Source: CAYWMP01 sp964459445 (lineage in GTDB: Bacteria; Desulfobacterota; DSM-4660; Desulfatiglandales; HGW-15). Taken from it: a DNA stretch of 54,798 nt. The stretch's first letter is position 1, and the number at the start of each line of letters is the position of its first letter. The DNA lies in the NCBI GenBank assembly GCA_964459445.1, contig CAYWMP010000012.1, forward strand, positions 1-54,798, read 5' to 3'. Positions 32,686 to 41,693 of the stretch are shown here, one piece after another. The position numbers and the translations under genes were made by a program. Under the pieces are notes generated by a model, which was given only the letters and a program-made list of their open reading frames with translations, was not told where the DNA came from and searched no databases.

Positions 32686-34074
32686 ATGGATGTCTATTTA
32701 GTTCATGTTTATAGGAAAACGGGAACCCTTCAACTTCCCATAAGTTTTGGCGTGATTACCAATGCCTTGAGAATGAATGGCATCGAGCCAAAACTCATTG
32801 ACTTGATACCAGTTGATCAGGAAGATCGCGGGGAATTTTTTAAGCGACAGCTTTCCAATAAGCCGGCCATTTATGGCTTCAGCATAACCCTTGGGAATGG
32901 CCATATTAATGAAGTTGAAAGACTCGCAAAAATAGCCAAAGATGCTAACTCAGAAAACATTGTGGTGTATGGGGGGCCTTTGCCGAGTTCAGCGCCGGAT
33001 CTATTGCTCGAAAATTGTCAATGCTCACACATCATCGCCGGCGAGGCGGAAATCCCTTTCCCTGCATGGATAAAATCCGTTGAGGGCGGGGAGCGCTACC
33101 CCACTGATATACCAGGACTCTACTACCGGAAAAACGGTACAATTTATGGTTCGCCTCCAAAGAAATTGCGACATTTGGGCCCGCTTTCAAATCCTGATTA
33201 CAGTTTCTTTGATTTGGATTTCTACATTGATTATCTAAAAGAGATAGGACAGTCCTATGTAATCATGGCATCAAGAGGATGTTTAAGGAATTGTGCCTTT
33301 TGTTACAAAATGGTCGGCAGTGGCATCGCGCTGAGGGATGTGGAAGCGGTCTTGGATGAAATAGAATACGTCATCAACCGATTCGATCTGAGAAGATTCT
33401 ATTTTTACGACGATGATTTTCTGGCCACAGATAAGCTCTTTTATGAATTCATCGAGAAAAAGAAACAGAGAGGATTGGATTTCAGGTTTATACTCCAAGT
33501 GCGTTTGGACAATTTAACCGAGGAGATCTGCCGCATAGGAAAAGAAAACGGACTTATCTATTTAACTGCGGGCATTGAATCGGTCTCTCAAAAGACCTTG
33601 GACAAGATAAACAAGAAACTATCTCTGGATGACGTGAAGAAAAAAATAAGGCTCGTCGATGACATGGACATCCTACTCGCAGTCAATCTGATTTTGGGTT
33701 TTGAGGATGAGACCGAAGAAGACTTTATGGCCGTTGAAGAATTCATCAAAGAAAACCATCTTGAGAAGCGAGCCAACCTATCATTCCTGACCCCGATGCC
33801 CGCCACAAAAATCTATAAAGACGCAAAAAGTAAAGGACTTATCAGGGATGACTTCGACTACATCCGGAATGCCGGAGATCTGGGCTATGAATTGTATTTG
33901 AATATGTCAAATGAGCCTGATGAGGTCCTGGAATACTGGTACCGGCGAATCTACGGGATCGCTCAAAGGGATATTGTGGTCCCGAAATCCGAAAAATACA
34001 CTAACAAATTGAGCGATAATTATTACAATAGAAATCCTTTGGAAAAAAGGGTTGAAAGACAGATATTTTCCTAG
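32686..34074 (+). CDS. B12-binding-domain radical SAM enzyme
   Basis: 462 residues from ATG 32686, chosen because AGGAGAA lies at 32674-32680; an upstream ATG at 32638 lacks a ribosome site. Residues 1-150 form a cobalamin-binding-like Rossmann domain (ISFGVITNALRMNG, then VYGGPLPSSAPDLLLE); the classical DxHxxG base-off motif is not evident. The radical SAM motif SRGCLRNCAFC is at C199, C203 and C206, with the YDDDF and LTAGIES strands after it. Class B enzymes of this kind methylate unactivated carbons or rearrange rings. Target unknown; neighbours suggest a glycan or lipid substrate. Confidence 0.85.
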   Translation: MDVYLVHVYRKTGTLQLPISFGVITNALRMNGIEPKLIDLIPVDQEDRGEFFKRQLSNKPAIYGFSITLGNGHINEVERLAKIAKDANSENIVVYGGPLPSSAPDLLLENCQCSHIIAGEAEIPFPAWIKSVEGGERYPTDIPGLYYRKNGTIYGSPPKKLRHLGPLSNPDYSFFDLDFYIDYLKEIGQSYVIMASRGCLRNCAFCYKMVGSGIALRDVEAVLDEIEYVINRFDLRRFYFYDDDFLATDKLFYEFIEKKKQRGLDFRFILQVRLDNLTEEICRIGKENGLIYLTAGIESVSQKTLDKINKKLSLDDVKKKIRLVDDMDILLAVNLILGFEDETEEDFMAVEEFIKENHLEKRANLSFLTPMPATKIYKDAKSKGLIRDDFDYIRNAGDLGYELYLNMSNEPDEVLEYWYRRIYGIAQRDIVVPKSEKYTNKLSDNYYNRNPLEKRVERQIFS

Positions 34075-34136
34075 ATTCGCATCCAAATTATTGTTCAAGT
34101 TGAACGCCTCGAAAACAACGTCCAATAAATGTCCCA

Positions 34137-35318
34137 TTGGAAAGAGCTGTGGGCCTCCCCCTTTCAGTGTCAGCTAAATCCGATATACAAGAATTGGAAA
34201 AACCATTTTCCAAAAAGATTGTAAAACAGAACCCGAAGGTAAGTGTAGGGCTTGCAGTCTATAACGGCGGTCGCATGTTGGAGGAGGCTATCGAATCGAT
34301 TCTTACGCAGGATTTCCCCGATTTCGAACTCATCATATCGGACAATGCCTCCACGGATTCAACCCAAGCGGTCTGCAACTCCTACCAGGAAAAGGATGAC
34401 AGGATCAGGTATTACCGATTCAATGAGAATCTCGGGCTGCTAAAAAATGCCTGGAGGGCCTTCCAGTTGGCTGACGCGCCCTATTTCATGTGGGCAACCC
34501 ATGACGACCTTCATGAAAAGTCCTTTATCAGGATGTGCTTGGAAAGAATATCCTCAGACCCAACCATCGCGCTGGTTTATCCCAGAACGCGAGTACTCAA
34601 TGCGAAAAACGAGATGCTTGGTATTGCCGAAGATCATATCAATGCCGATCAAGAGGATATGGCTGAAAGGTATATGAATCTCATTTGGAATTTAGGCATG
34701 GGCAACGCTCGCTATGGGCTGTTCAGGACAGATGCACTGCAAAAGACGCGCGCATTTTTCTACAAGTTTTGCCGAGGAGGCGATAGTCTATTATTGTCAG
34801 AAATCGCATTGTACGGAAAAATCATCCAAATAGAAGATATACTTTTTGTGAGAAGAGTTGTGGATAGTGGCATGAAATCCATCGGCGAAATCAATCGAGA
34901 GATGATTGACGCTCTGGAGCCTCAAAGAATGATGGACGGCATTACCTTACCCTTTTGTAGGATGGCATATGCCCATCTCGAACTGATCAATGCCGTTGTG
35001 CAAGATCCCGCCGCCAAAGGTTCTTTAATGGAAGAAACCGTCAAGTGTTTCAAGACCCGCTATATCAAGCCTATGCTAAATGAAATTAACCGAGCCCTTG
35101 AGCTTATCGATAATGGGCATCTCTATTATACTTGGGATAACCAAAAATTGGATTTCTCTTCAACTGATATCAATGATACGCTTAAGCTCTATTATTTAGA
35201 CAATTTCATAAATACATTAAAAGAAGCATGCTTCCTATTTCCTGAAATTCCAAGACTTAAGGAAGTCCATCAAAAATGCCTGCAAGATCTTTTCGGATCT
35301 CGCTACAAACCCCACTAA
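34137..35318 (+). CDS. Family-2 glycosyltransferase, paralogue of the last module of the 14118 protein
   Basis: 393 residues. GT-A fold with VSVGLAVYNGG, IISDNASTDSTQ and the metal-binding-type DD in WATHDDLHE. It matches residues 878-1240 of the 14118 product over nearly its full length at about 50% identity by eye, including the C-terminal 170 residues beyond the GT-A core. The start is unclear: TTG 34137 or GTG 34149; no classical ribosome site. Last gene of block 1. Confidence 0.85.
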   Translation: MERAVGLPLSVSAKSDIQELEKPFSKKIVKQNPKVSVGLAVYNGGRMLEEAIESILTQDFPDFELIISDNASTDSTQAVCNSYQEKDDRIRYYRFNENLGLLKNAWRAFQLADAPYFMWATHDDLHEKSFIRMCLERISSDPTIALVYPRTRVLNAKNEMLGIAEDHINADQEDMAERYMNLIWNLGMGNARYGLFRTDALQKTRAFFYKFCRGGDSLLLSEIALYGKIIQIEDILFVRRVVDSGMKSIGEINREMIDALEPQRMMDGITLPFCRMAYAHLELINAVVQDPAAKGSLMEETVKCFKTRYIKPMLNEINRALELIDNGHLYYTWDNQKLDFSSTDINDTLKLYYLDNFINTLKEACFLFPEIPRLKEVHQKCLQDLFGSRYKPH

Positions 35319-35491
35319 GTCCATTTGCGAGAAGAGCCTCCCTCTAGTCCCGTGCGTACATCCACCAATTTAGTGCTTACATATAGCATAGCGAACCAAA
35401 CCTTCTATTAACTGCGGACCTCCAAACCGCTCTTCCCGCCTCTCGCTGCGCAAACGGCCTAATTTATGCTTCCAACGACTTCATAGGGTCG

Positions 35492-35518
35492 AACCGTCCA
35501 TTCATTGAATGGTCGGTT
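35492..35518. promoter_or_regulatory. 27-bp palindrome centred on CCATTCATTGAATGG
   Basis: AACCGTCCATTCA mirrors TGAATGGTCGGTT around one central base with a single mismatched pair. A near-identical core, CCATTCAGTGAATGG, lies at 39372-39386 before block 3. It is about 120 bp upstream of the sigma-54 promoter, the normal distance for an enhancer site of a sigma-54 activator. Confidence 0.55.
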
Positions 35519-35524
35519 TGTTGA

Positions 35525-35554
35525 CATTGGAAGGAAAATGCTGCCATTCCAATG
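35525..35554. promoter_or_regulatory. 8-bp inverted repeat upstream of the block 2 promoter
   Basis: CATTGGAA (35525-35532) and TTCCAATG (35547-35554) are exact inverted copies with 14 bp between. It lies about 80 bp before the sigma-54 promoter and could be a second regulator-binding site. Confidence 0.4.
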
Positions 35555-35630
35555 ACTTTCCTTTCCTCCCACAATTCTTTCGGCCGCTTCAAAACCTCTA
35601 CAACTATTTGATATTATGAATAATATTTCT

Positions 35631-35647
35631 TTGGCATAGCAATTGCT
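35631..35647 (+). promoter_or_regulatory. Sigma-54 promoter for block 2
   Basis: TTGGCATAGCAATTGCT fits TTGGCAC-N5-TTGCT with one mismatch. GG (35633-35634) and GC (35645-35646) are exactly 10 bp apart. Expected start near 35658, giving a leader of about 44 nt to GTG 35702. Confidence 0.75.
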
Positions 35648-35701
35648 TAACTATCCAGTCAGTGAACGAACAATCGATAACCTGATACTGAGAGGAAAAA
35701 A

Positions 35702-36325
35702 GTGATAACACCGTTCAGTTCCAAGTTTTTGTCCCCGGCGAAGGAATTCAGACGTCTCTCCATTATGCTCGCCATCCATAACGATCCGTCCGCGAGCCAA
35801 CACAAGATAGCACGGCTCACACACCTTAGCAGCTCAATGGTGAATAACTACATCAAAGAGCTTCAAAGGGCCGGTCGGCTCTCCGTATCAGGCAAAACCA
35901 ATCGCACACAGAGCTATCATCTCACTGAATCGGGGCAATCCGAGCTCATGTCAATGCTCATGACCTATTCCGCTGAAATCGTTCAACTTTATACGTCCGC
36001 TAAACACGAAATTACTGAAAGACTGAATCATCTCTATGACGAAGGCATACGCAAGGTGGCCCTCTATGGTGCAGCGGAAACGGGCGAAGTCGTCCATACC
36101 GCCCTAAAGGAAACCCCCTTGAGCATGATTGCCGTCGTGGATGGGGACCCAAAGCGACATGGGAAGCGTTTCAATGGACTGCGGGTCGAAGCCCCGGAAA
36201 GGCTGAAGGATAAGGATGCGGATGCCGTCGTGATTACCTCCTTTGCAAAGCAGGAGGAGATTCACCGCTGTATTCGAAAGATCACCGGTGATGAGGTCAA
36301 GATCAAGAAACTCTCCGATCTATAG
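35702..36325 (+). CDS. Winged-helix regulator fused to a Rossmann-like sensor domain
   Basis: 207 residues. Residues 15-85 are a MarR-like winged helix: SQHKIARLTHLSSSMVNNYI as recognition helices and LSVSGKTNRTQSYHLTESGQ as the wing. Residues 115-200 have a Rossmann-type strand and loop VALYGAAETGEVVHTAL, then VVDGDPKRHGKRFNG, resembling domains that bind nucleotide sugars or CoA. A plausible reading is that it senses a pathway metabolite and controls the glycan operons. The GTG start is backed by GAGAGGAAAA just upstream. First gene of block 2; the next gene starts 8 bp after it. Confidence 0.8.
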   Translation: MITPFSSKFLSPAKEFRRLSIMLAIHNDPSASQHKIARLTHLSSSMVNNYIKELQRAGRLSVSGKTNRTQSYHLTESGQSELMSMLMTYSAEIVQLYTSAKHEITERLNHLYDEGIRKVALYGAAETGEVVHTALKETPLSMIAVVDGDPKRHGKRFNGLRVEAPERLKDKDADAVVITSFAKQEEIHRCIRKITGDEVKIKKLSDL

Positions 36326-36333
36326 GGGTTGAA

Positions 36334-37383
36334 ATGAAGGTACTCATAACAGGAATAACAGGACTCGCAGGAAGCCATTTGGCCGAATATCTCTTAACCC
36401 AGCCTGGGATGGAAATTCACGGGACCCTGCGTTGGCGAAGCAACAGAGAGAATATAGTAGGCATTGAAAAGGCCGTCCATCTTCATGAATGCGAATTACG
36501 GGATCCACATGCAGTCACACAAATACTAAAGAAAATCCGACCTGAAAGAATCTTTCATCTGGCATCCCAGAGCAATGTGGCAGTGAGCTGGGCGTCTCCC
36601 CAGGATACCCTTCTCAACAACATCACGGCCCAATTAAACATATTTGAGGCCCTGCGACATCTGGAACTCCTTGATACCCGTATTCATGTCGCAGGAAGTT
36701 CCGAGGAATACGGCATGGTCAGGGAGGATGAGCAGCCGGTGAATGAGAATACGCCTCTCAAACCCTTGAGTCCCTATGCAGTAAGCAAAGTGACTCAGGA
36801 TACTATGGGGTATCAGTATTACAAGAGTTATGGGCTGCATATTGTACGAACCAGATCCTTTAACCACACCGGACCAAGGAGCAATGAGGCCTTTGTGACT
36901 TCCAATTTCGCGCGGCAAATCGTGGAAATCGAGATGAGAAAAAGGGAACCCATCATATGGGTTGGAAACCTGGCTGCGAAACGGGACTTTACGGATATCA
37001 GGGATGTAGTTAAGGCCTATGTCGTTGCCCTGGAGCATTGCGAGCCCGGCAGCGTCTATAACATTGGTTCGGGAAAGGCCCACAGTATCAAAGAAGTACT
37101 GGATCTACTGCTCAGTATGGCCAGGCTCATCATACAGGTCAAAGAAGACCGAGCCAGGATGCGGCCCTCTGATGTCCCGGTATTGATCTGTGACAATACC
37201 AGATTCAAAGAGAAGACAGGCTGGGAACCGAAGATCTCCTTTAAACGGACACTCCATGATCTCCTTGAATATTGGCGGGCAAGGCTTGGAAAACGGGATG
37301 GCATTGATGATCAAACCGATCAAAACCAGATATTCGAACTAGCCGATCAATTGCAACACTCAATGAGAGCAGAGAGGAACTAG
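36334..37383 (+). CDS. GDP-mannose 4,6-dehydratase-like SDR enzyme
   Basis: 349 residues. GITGLAGSHLAEYL is the NAD(P) site; AGSSEEYG and SPYAVSK give the active site, and RTRSFNHTGPRS is the GMD-type stretch. About 45% identical by eye to the 19222 product, so the island encodes two such enzymes. A 30-residue polar tail lies beyond the usual end. Probably dehydrates or epimerises the nucleotide sugar used in block 2. Confidence 0.86.
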   Translation: MKVLITGITGLAGSHLAEYLLTQPGMEIHGTLRWRSNRENIVGIEKAVHLHECELRDPHAVTQILKKIRPERIFHLASQSNVAVSWASPQDTLLNNITAQLNIFEALRHLELLDTRIHVAGSSEEYGMVREDEQPVNENTPLKPLSPYAVSKVTQDTMGYQYYKSYGLHIVRTRSFNHTGPRSNEAFVTSNFARQIVEIEMRKREPIIWVGNLAAKRDFTDIRDVVKAYVVALEHCEPGSVYNIGSGKAHSIKEVLDLLLSMARLIIQVKEDRARMRPSDVPVLICDNTRFKEKTGWEPKISFKRTLHDLLEYWRARLGKRDGIDDQTDQNQIFELADQLQHSMRAERN

Positions 37384-37391
37384 GATTTCAG

Positions 37392-39281
37392 GTGGCTTCG
37401 AAAGATTATAAATCAGAAAACTTCATGATCGGGGATCGACTGATAGGACCCGATCAACCAACCTATATTATCGCAGAGATAGGCATTAACCATAATGGCG
37501 ATCCGGCCCTGGCCAAAAAGCTTATCGATGAGGCCGCGGAAGCCAAGGTCGATGCCGTAAAATTCCAAAAGCGCCATCTCCCCAGCCTTTACCGGGAAGA
37601 TGTACTCACGGACACCCTCCAATATGAACAAAACTTCCAGTACATGATTCCGATTCTAAAGGAGGTCGAACTCCCTGAATCGGAGTTCTTCGAACTCAAA
37701 GAAAGATGCCTGGACCGGGGTTTGGAGTTTATTTGCACGCCATTTGATCTCGTGAGCGTGGATTTCCTGTATGAATTGGGGCTCAATGCCTTCAAGATTG
37801 CATCCGCCGATTTAACCAACCTTGAACTCATCCAATACATTTCCGAAAAAGGGAAACCCATCATCCTATCCACCGGCATGTCCTATTGGGATGAGATCCA
37901 AAAAGCCGTACAAATCCTTAGGGAGAACCATACCGCTTTTGCCTTGCTTCACTGCCGGAGTGTTTACCCCGTGTGGCCCCGTGAGGTGAATCTCAAGATG
38001 ATCAATCGGCTGAGACAGTTTCAATGCCCGGTCGGGTATTCGGGACATGACATCGGCATCATAATACCCCTCGTGGCCTCATCCATGGGGGCATGCATCA
38101 TTGAGAAACACATTACTTTGGACAGGACCATGAGCGGACCGGATCATAAGGTCAGCCTTGAGCCCTATGAATTAAAAAGACTTGTCCGGGATATTCGCGT
38201 GGCTGATCAGGCCATGGGAAAGGAGAATCGGTTTTTGCTTCGGGGAGAAATCCTAAATCGAGAATTATTCGGCAAAAGCCTCGTGGCAGTGGAAGACATT
38301 CCCATAGGAACCCCAATCACCCGCCCCATGATTAAAGTGCAGGGACCCGGTAAGGGACTCTCTCCCAGCAAAATGGATGTTCTTATCGATAGGACGATTC
38401 AGAGGGACGTGGCTGCAGGAGACTTTTTTCTTGAGGAGGACATCCAGGAACCCCTTTCCCTGGACTTTGAAAATTCCTTTCGCAGTCGGTGGGGTCTTAT
38501 TTCCAGATTCAGTGATGCCAAAGGAATGCTGGCTTACAAGCCCAAGGTGATTGAGTTTCACTTGGCGGAAAATGATTTCCTTCTGGGTCTAAAATCCAAT
38601 GGAAAATATAAGCAGGAATTGATTGTCCATGCTCCCGAGTATATTGGCAACCAACTCCTCGATCTTTGCTGCGGAAACGAGGATGTGCGTGAACGTTCTG
38701 TAGAGCTTGTCCAGAAGACGATTGACCTGACAACTGAAATGGCACGCCATTTTCAAGGCAGGCCCAAGGTGATCGTTCACCCCGGTGCCATGAGTCTCAA
38801 TGCAAAATTGGATAAGGGTACCCTTAGACGGACCCTGATCCGGTCCCTGCAGGAAATTGACGATCAGGGAAATGAAATCCTGTTGGAGAACCTGCCCCCC
38901 TACCCCTGGTATTTCGGGGGTCAGTGGAAGGGTAACTACTTCATGGATGCCCAGGAAATCAGTTCCTTCTGCAAAGAGACGGGATTAAATATCTGTTTCG
39001 ACCTTTCCCATGCGGCCCTCTTTTGTAATGCCAAAGAACAGGATCTGAGTCGATTTATCAAGACAACCATCCCCTTCATCCGCCACATACATTTTGCCGA
39101 CGCCTACGGTCTGGATGGCGAAGGCGTCCAATTCGGTGAGGGGGATATCGATATGGACCGGACCATGCCGCTCTTTTCAGATTACGCCGAGACATGGGTT
39201 CCTGAAATATGGCGCGGTCATTTACATAAAGGCCAGGGCTTTATTCAGGCCCTTAAGAAATTGAAGGAATACGACCTGTAA
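37392..39281 (+). CDS. NeuB-family nonulosonate synthase fused to a xylose-isomerase-like TIM barrel
   Basis: 629 residues, compared with about 350 for NeuB alone. Residues 25-275 are the NeuB barrel (IIAEIGINHNGD, VDAVKFQKR, KIASADLTNLELI, VGYSGHDIG, EKHITLDRTMSGPDHK), which condenses phosphoenolpyruvate with a hexosamine to a nonulosonic acid. Residues 285-350 are the SAF/antifreeze-like domain (GKSLVAVEDIPIG). Residues 370-629 are a second barrel of the sugar isomerase/endonuclease IV type: VIVHPGAMS, ILLENLPP, CFDLSHAALF, and IRHIHFADAYG with metal-ligand-type E, D and H residues. The barrel may supply or modify the sugar substrate. Start GTG 37392. Confidence 0.87.
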   Translation: MASKDYKSENFMIGDRLIGPDQPTYIIAEIGINHNGDPALAKKLIDEAAEAKVDAVKFQKRHLPSLYREDVLTDTLQYEQNFQYMIPILKEVELPESEFFELKERCLDRGLEFICTPFDLVSVDFLYELGLNAFKIASADLTNLELIQYISEKGKPIILSTGMSYWDEIQKAVQILRENHTAFALLHCRSVYPVWPREVNLKMINRLRQFQCPVGYSGHDIGIIIPLVASSMGACIIEKHITLDRTMSGPDHKVSLEPYELKRLVRDIRVADQAMGKENRFLLRGEILNRELFGKSLVAVEDIPIGTPITRPMIKVQGPGKGLSPSKMDVLIDRTIQRDVAAGDFFLEEDIQEPLSLDFENSFRSRWGLISRFSDAKGMLAYKPKVIEFHLAENDFLLGLKSNGKYKQELIVHAPEYIGNQLLDLCCGNEDVRERSVELVQKTIDLTTEMARHFQGRPKVIVHPGAMSLNAKLDKGTLRRTLIRSLQEIDDQGNEILLENLPPYPWYFGGQWKGNYFMDAQEISSFCKETGLNICFDLSHAALFCNAKEQDLSRFIKTTIPFIRHIHFADAYGLDGEGVQFGEGDIDMDRTMPLFSDYAETWVPEIWRGHLHKGQGFIQALKKLKEYDL

Positions 39282-39349
39282 AAGGACTTCTGATGAATCT
39301 TCTATGCAGCGCAAATACTCCATTGAAAATGTATTTAAGAAAAGGTCGC

Positions 39350-39399
39350 CCGGAGTCGATAAACACAATGACCATTCAGTGAATGGATAGTTTCTCCGG
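39350..39399. promoter_or_regulatory. Nested inverted repeat with core CCATTCAGTGAATGG
   Basis: The core palindrome (39372-39386) differs by one central base from the core at 35498-35512. CCGGAG (39350-39355) and CTCCGG (39394-39399) flank it in inverted order. It lies 140-190 bp before the block 3 gene at 39538. No sigma-54 or sigma-70 promoter could be fixed in the rest of this 256-bp gap. Confidence 0.5.
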
Positions 39400-39537
39400 C
39401 CCCAAGCTGGAGCGGCCCTTGGAGTTGAGGATATCCAATCCCCCTCCAAGTGCGAAAAATAGTAATTTAGTGTTTAATTACAACGAGTTAGATAACATGC
39501 CCCCATGTAATCGAAGGGGCGGAGCTGTAAGTAAGCC

Positions 39538-40515
39538 ATGATGGAAACCGGTTTTAATCATAGCCATGATGTTCTTGCATCAACCTTTCCTCAACAGAAT
39601 GATCTTTTCCCTTATGTTGTTCCCTCCTTCCCTAAGCGGATTACGATTGAGGTTTCTTCAAAATGCCATCTTTCCTGTTCCATGTGTCCGCGCAAATACA
39701 TCAATGGCAATCAGGGTTTCATGAGCGAAGATCTCTTTCGAAAAATCGTCGATGAGATTGAAGGGTATCCCGTTGAAGCCGTTGTTCCCTTTTTCCGGGG
39801 TGAGCCCCTGATGCATCCCGGCTTTGTCGAGATGATTCGATTGTTGAGGGAAAGGACCGACGCGGAGATACAACTGGCCACCAATGCCCTGCTCTTGAAC
39901 GAGGACATCAGTAGAGCGCTGTTGGGCCTGGACATCCATTTTATATCCTTCAGCGTCGATGCTTTGTCAAAGGAGGCCTATGAGAAAATCCGTATTGGCG
40001 GAGAATTCGACCTGGTGATGCATAATGTGATGGCGTTCCTGAAACTGAGGGAAGCCTCTCCTTCGGGATCGACAATGGTTCAGGTCTCCGCAACGGAGAA
40101 TGTCCATAACAAGTCAGAACTTCCCGCCTTTGTGGACTTTTGGAACAGCCGGGTGGATAGGGTCAGGATCTATCCTCAACATTCCGATGGCGGAGAATTC
40201 GGCAGACTAAATGATTCATCCTATCGAAGAAAACAATCTTCACGGCAGCCGTGCATGAAGCCCTTTAGGGATATCGTCATCTACTATGATGGAAAGGCAG
40301 GCTTGTGCAATCACGATTGGGACCCGCAAACCAATGGCTCCTTGGGATCTGTCAGAGTGCATTCCATTGAGGAGGTTTGGCATAATCCCATTTGCCGAGA
40401 TATTCGCTATCGGCACATAAACCATCAATGGGATGGCATTTCGCCCTGTAAATCCTGCGACCATTGGATGGGTTCCGCAGAAATGAACAACCCGGTTGGC
40501 GAGGTATTCATTTGA
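39538..40515 (+). CDS. Radical SAM/SPASM enzyme
   Basis: 325 residues. CHLSCSMC (C43, C47, C50) is the radical SAM motif, followed by FFRGEPLMHPGF and LATNALLL. The C-terminal half has PCMKPF, YYDGKAGLCNHDW and CKSCDHW, the auxiliary-cluster ligands of a SPASM-type domain. It runs into a DegT aminotransferase with a 4-bp overlap, so the two may act on one substrate. Reaction unknown. Confidence 0.88.
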   Translation: MMETGFNHSHDVLASTFPQQNDLFPYVVPSFPKRITIEVSSKCHLSCSMCPRKYINGNQGFMSEDLFRKIVDEIEGYPVEAVVPFFRGEPLMHPGFVEMIRLLRERTDAEIQLATNALLLNEDISRALLGLDIHFISFSVDALSKEAYEKIRIGGEFDLVMHNVMAFLKLREASPSGSTMVQVSATENVHNKSELPAFVDFWNSRVDRVRIYPQHSDGGEFGRLNDSSYRRKQSSRQPCMKPFRDIVIYYDGKAGLCNHDWDPQTNGSLGSVRVHSIEEVWHNPICRDIRYRHINHQWDGISPCKSCDHWMGSAEMNNPVGEVFI

Positions 40516-41693
40516 ATATTCCCATCACAAGACCGGTTATAGACCAGGAGGAGTTCGTGGCCCTGCAAGCGCCCCTTGAGTCAGGATGGCTTGTTCAGGG
40601 ACCTCATGTGGCATTATTCGAAGAGATGGTTGCACAGTATTGCGGCGTGCCCTATGCCGTGGCGACTTCATCCTGTACGACCGCATTGCATTTATCCCTT
40701 ATAGCTGCGGGCATCGGTCCCGGCGATAGCGTTCTCGTCCCTGCCTTCACCTATATCGCCACCGCAAATGCCGTTGAACATGCAGGCGCGAAACCCATTT
40801 TTATCGATATTGACGCTGAAACTTTCAATATATCCATCGAGCATCTTCAGGGCTATATGAACTATTGCATGGATAAAAACGTTCCCATGCCCAGGGCCGT
40901 CATACCTGTCCATCTCTTTGGTCTCTGTGCCGATATGCCTCAAATCCAAAACATTTGCGGCGAGCATTCAATCACAATTATCGAAGATGCCGCCTGCGCC
41001 CTCGGTTCAAAAATAAATAGGAGAGCGGCCGGGAGTTTCGGTGTCGCCGGGTGTTTCAGTTTCCATCCTCGAAAAATCATTACCACTGGTGAAGGCGGCA
41101 TGGTGGTGACAGTCGCTGAAAATATTTCAAAACAGCTCAGAATCCTTCGCGATCACGGTGCGGAGATATCGGATCATCAACGTCATGTGGACAATAACGG
41201 CGGATTGCCGGATTTTAATTGCCTGGGCTACAACTACCGAATGACAGATCTTCAGGGGGCCCTCGGTAAAACACAGATGTCGAAGCTCTCAAGAATCATC
41301 GAGGAACGCATCTCAATCGCCGAGGTCTATAACAGGCTGCTAAAGCGCATTCCCTGGCTCGTACCTCCCCAATGTCCGGAAGGCTTTGAACATACCTATC
41401 AGTCCTATGTCTGCCGCATTGGCGCTGAGGATTTAACACCCCAGGAAGCAGGCCAACTCCGGCAAATGCTCATGAATCATCTCAATGGACTAGGGATTTC
41501 CTCAAGACCGGGAACCCATTCCGTCCATCAGCTCGGCTATTATTCCGAAAAATACGGGAGCGGGCCGGAGGACTGTCCCAGCGCCTGGATGGCCCATAAC
41601 AACGCCATAACCCTACCCCTCTACCCCGGTATGACCAGTCAGGATCAGGAATACGTGGTCGAAGCTATCTCCAAGTTCGATCCCTCGCAGTGA
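40512..41693 (+). CDS. DegT/DnrJ/EryC1/StrS sugar aminotransferase
   Basis: 393 residues from TTG 40512, whose TTGA overlaps the previous stop; GAGG lies 8 bp upstream. An ATG at 40464 in the same frame would overlap the radical SAM gene by 52 bp and lacks a ribosome site. LESGWLVQGPHV, ATSSCTTALHLSL, IEDAACALGS, and SFHPRKIITTGEGGMV with the PLP lysine are typical. It transfers an amino group to a 3- or 4-keto nucleotide sugar. With the formyltransferase at 46112 it may produce an N-formylamino sugar. Its stop codon lies inside the end of the repeat at 41692. Confidence 0.9.
   Translation: MNIPITRPVIDQEEFVALQAPLESGWLVQGPHVALFEEMVAQYCGVPYAVATSSCTTALHLSLIAAGIGPGDSVLVPAFTYIATANAVEHAGAKPIFIDIDAETFNISIEHLQGYMNYCMDKNVPMPRAVIPVHLFGLCADMPQIQNICGEHSITIIEDAACALGSKINRRAAGSFGVAGCFSFHPRKIITTGEGGMVVTVAENISKQLRILRDHGAEISDHQRHVDNNGGLPDFNCLGYNYRMTDLQGALGKTQMSKLSRIIEERISIAEVYNRLLKRIPWLVPPQCPEGFEHTYQSYVCRIGAEDLTPQEAGQLRQMLMNHLNGLGISSRPGTHSVHQLGYYSEKYGSGPEDCPSAWMAHNNAITLPLYPGMTSQDQEYVVEAISKFDPSQ

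Larger units (their letters stand above)
35319..35701. other. 383-bp gap between glycan blocks 1 and 2
   Basis: No gene is seen. The right part has a 27-bp palindrome (35492-35518), a second inverted repeat (35525-35554) and a sigma-54 promoter (35631-35647). The left part, to about 35460, has a long weak hairpin, with TTTGCGAGAAGAG facing CGCTGCGCAAAC, that I cannot assign. Confidence 0.6.

Noticed and set aside
35319..35460. tRNA, ncRNA or intron remnant in the block 1/2 gap
   Set aside because: Weak pairing only; no cloverleaf or intron domain pattern could be traced.
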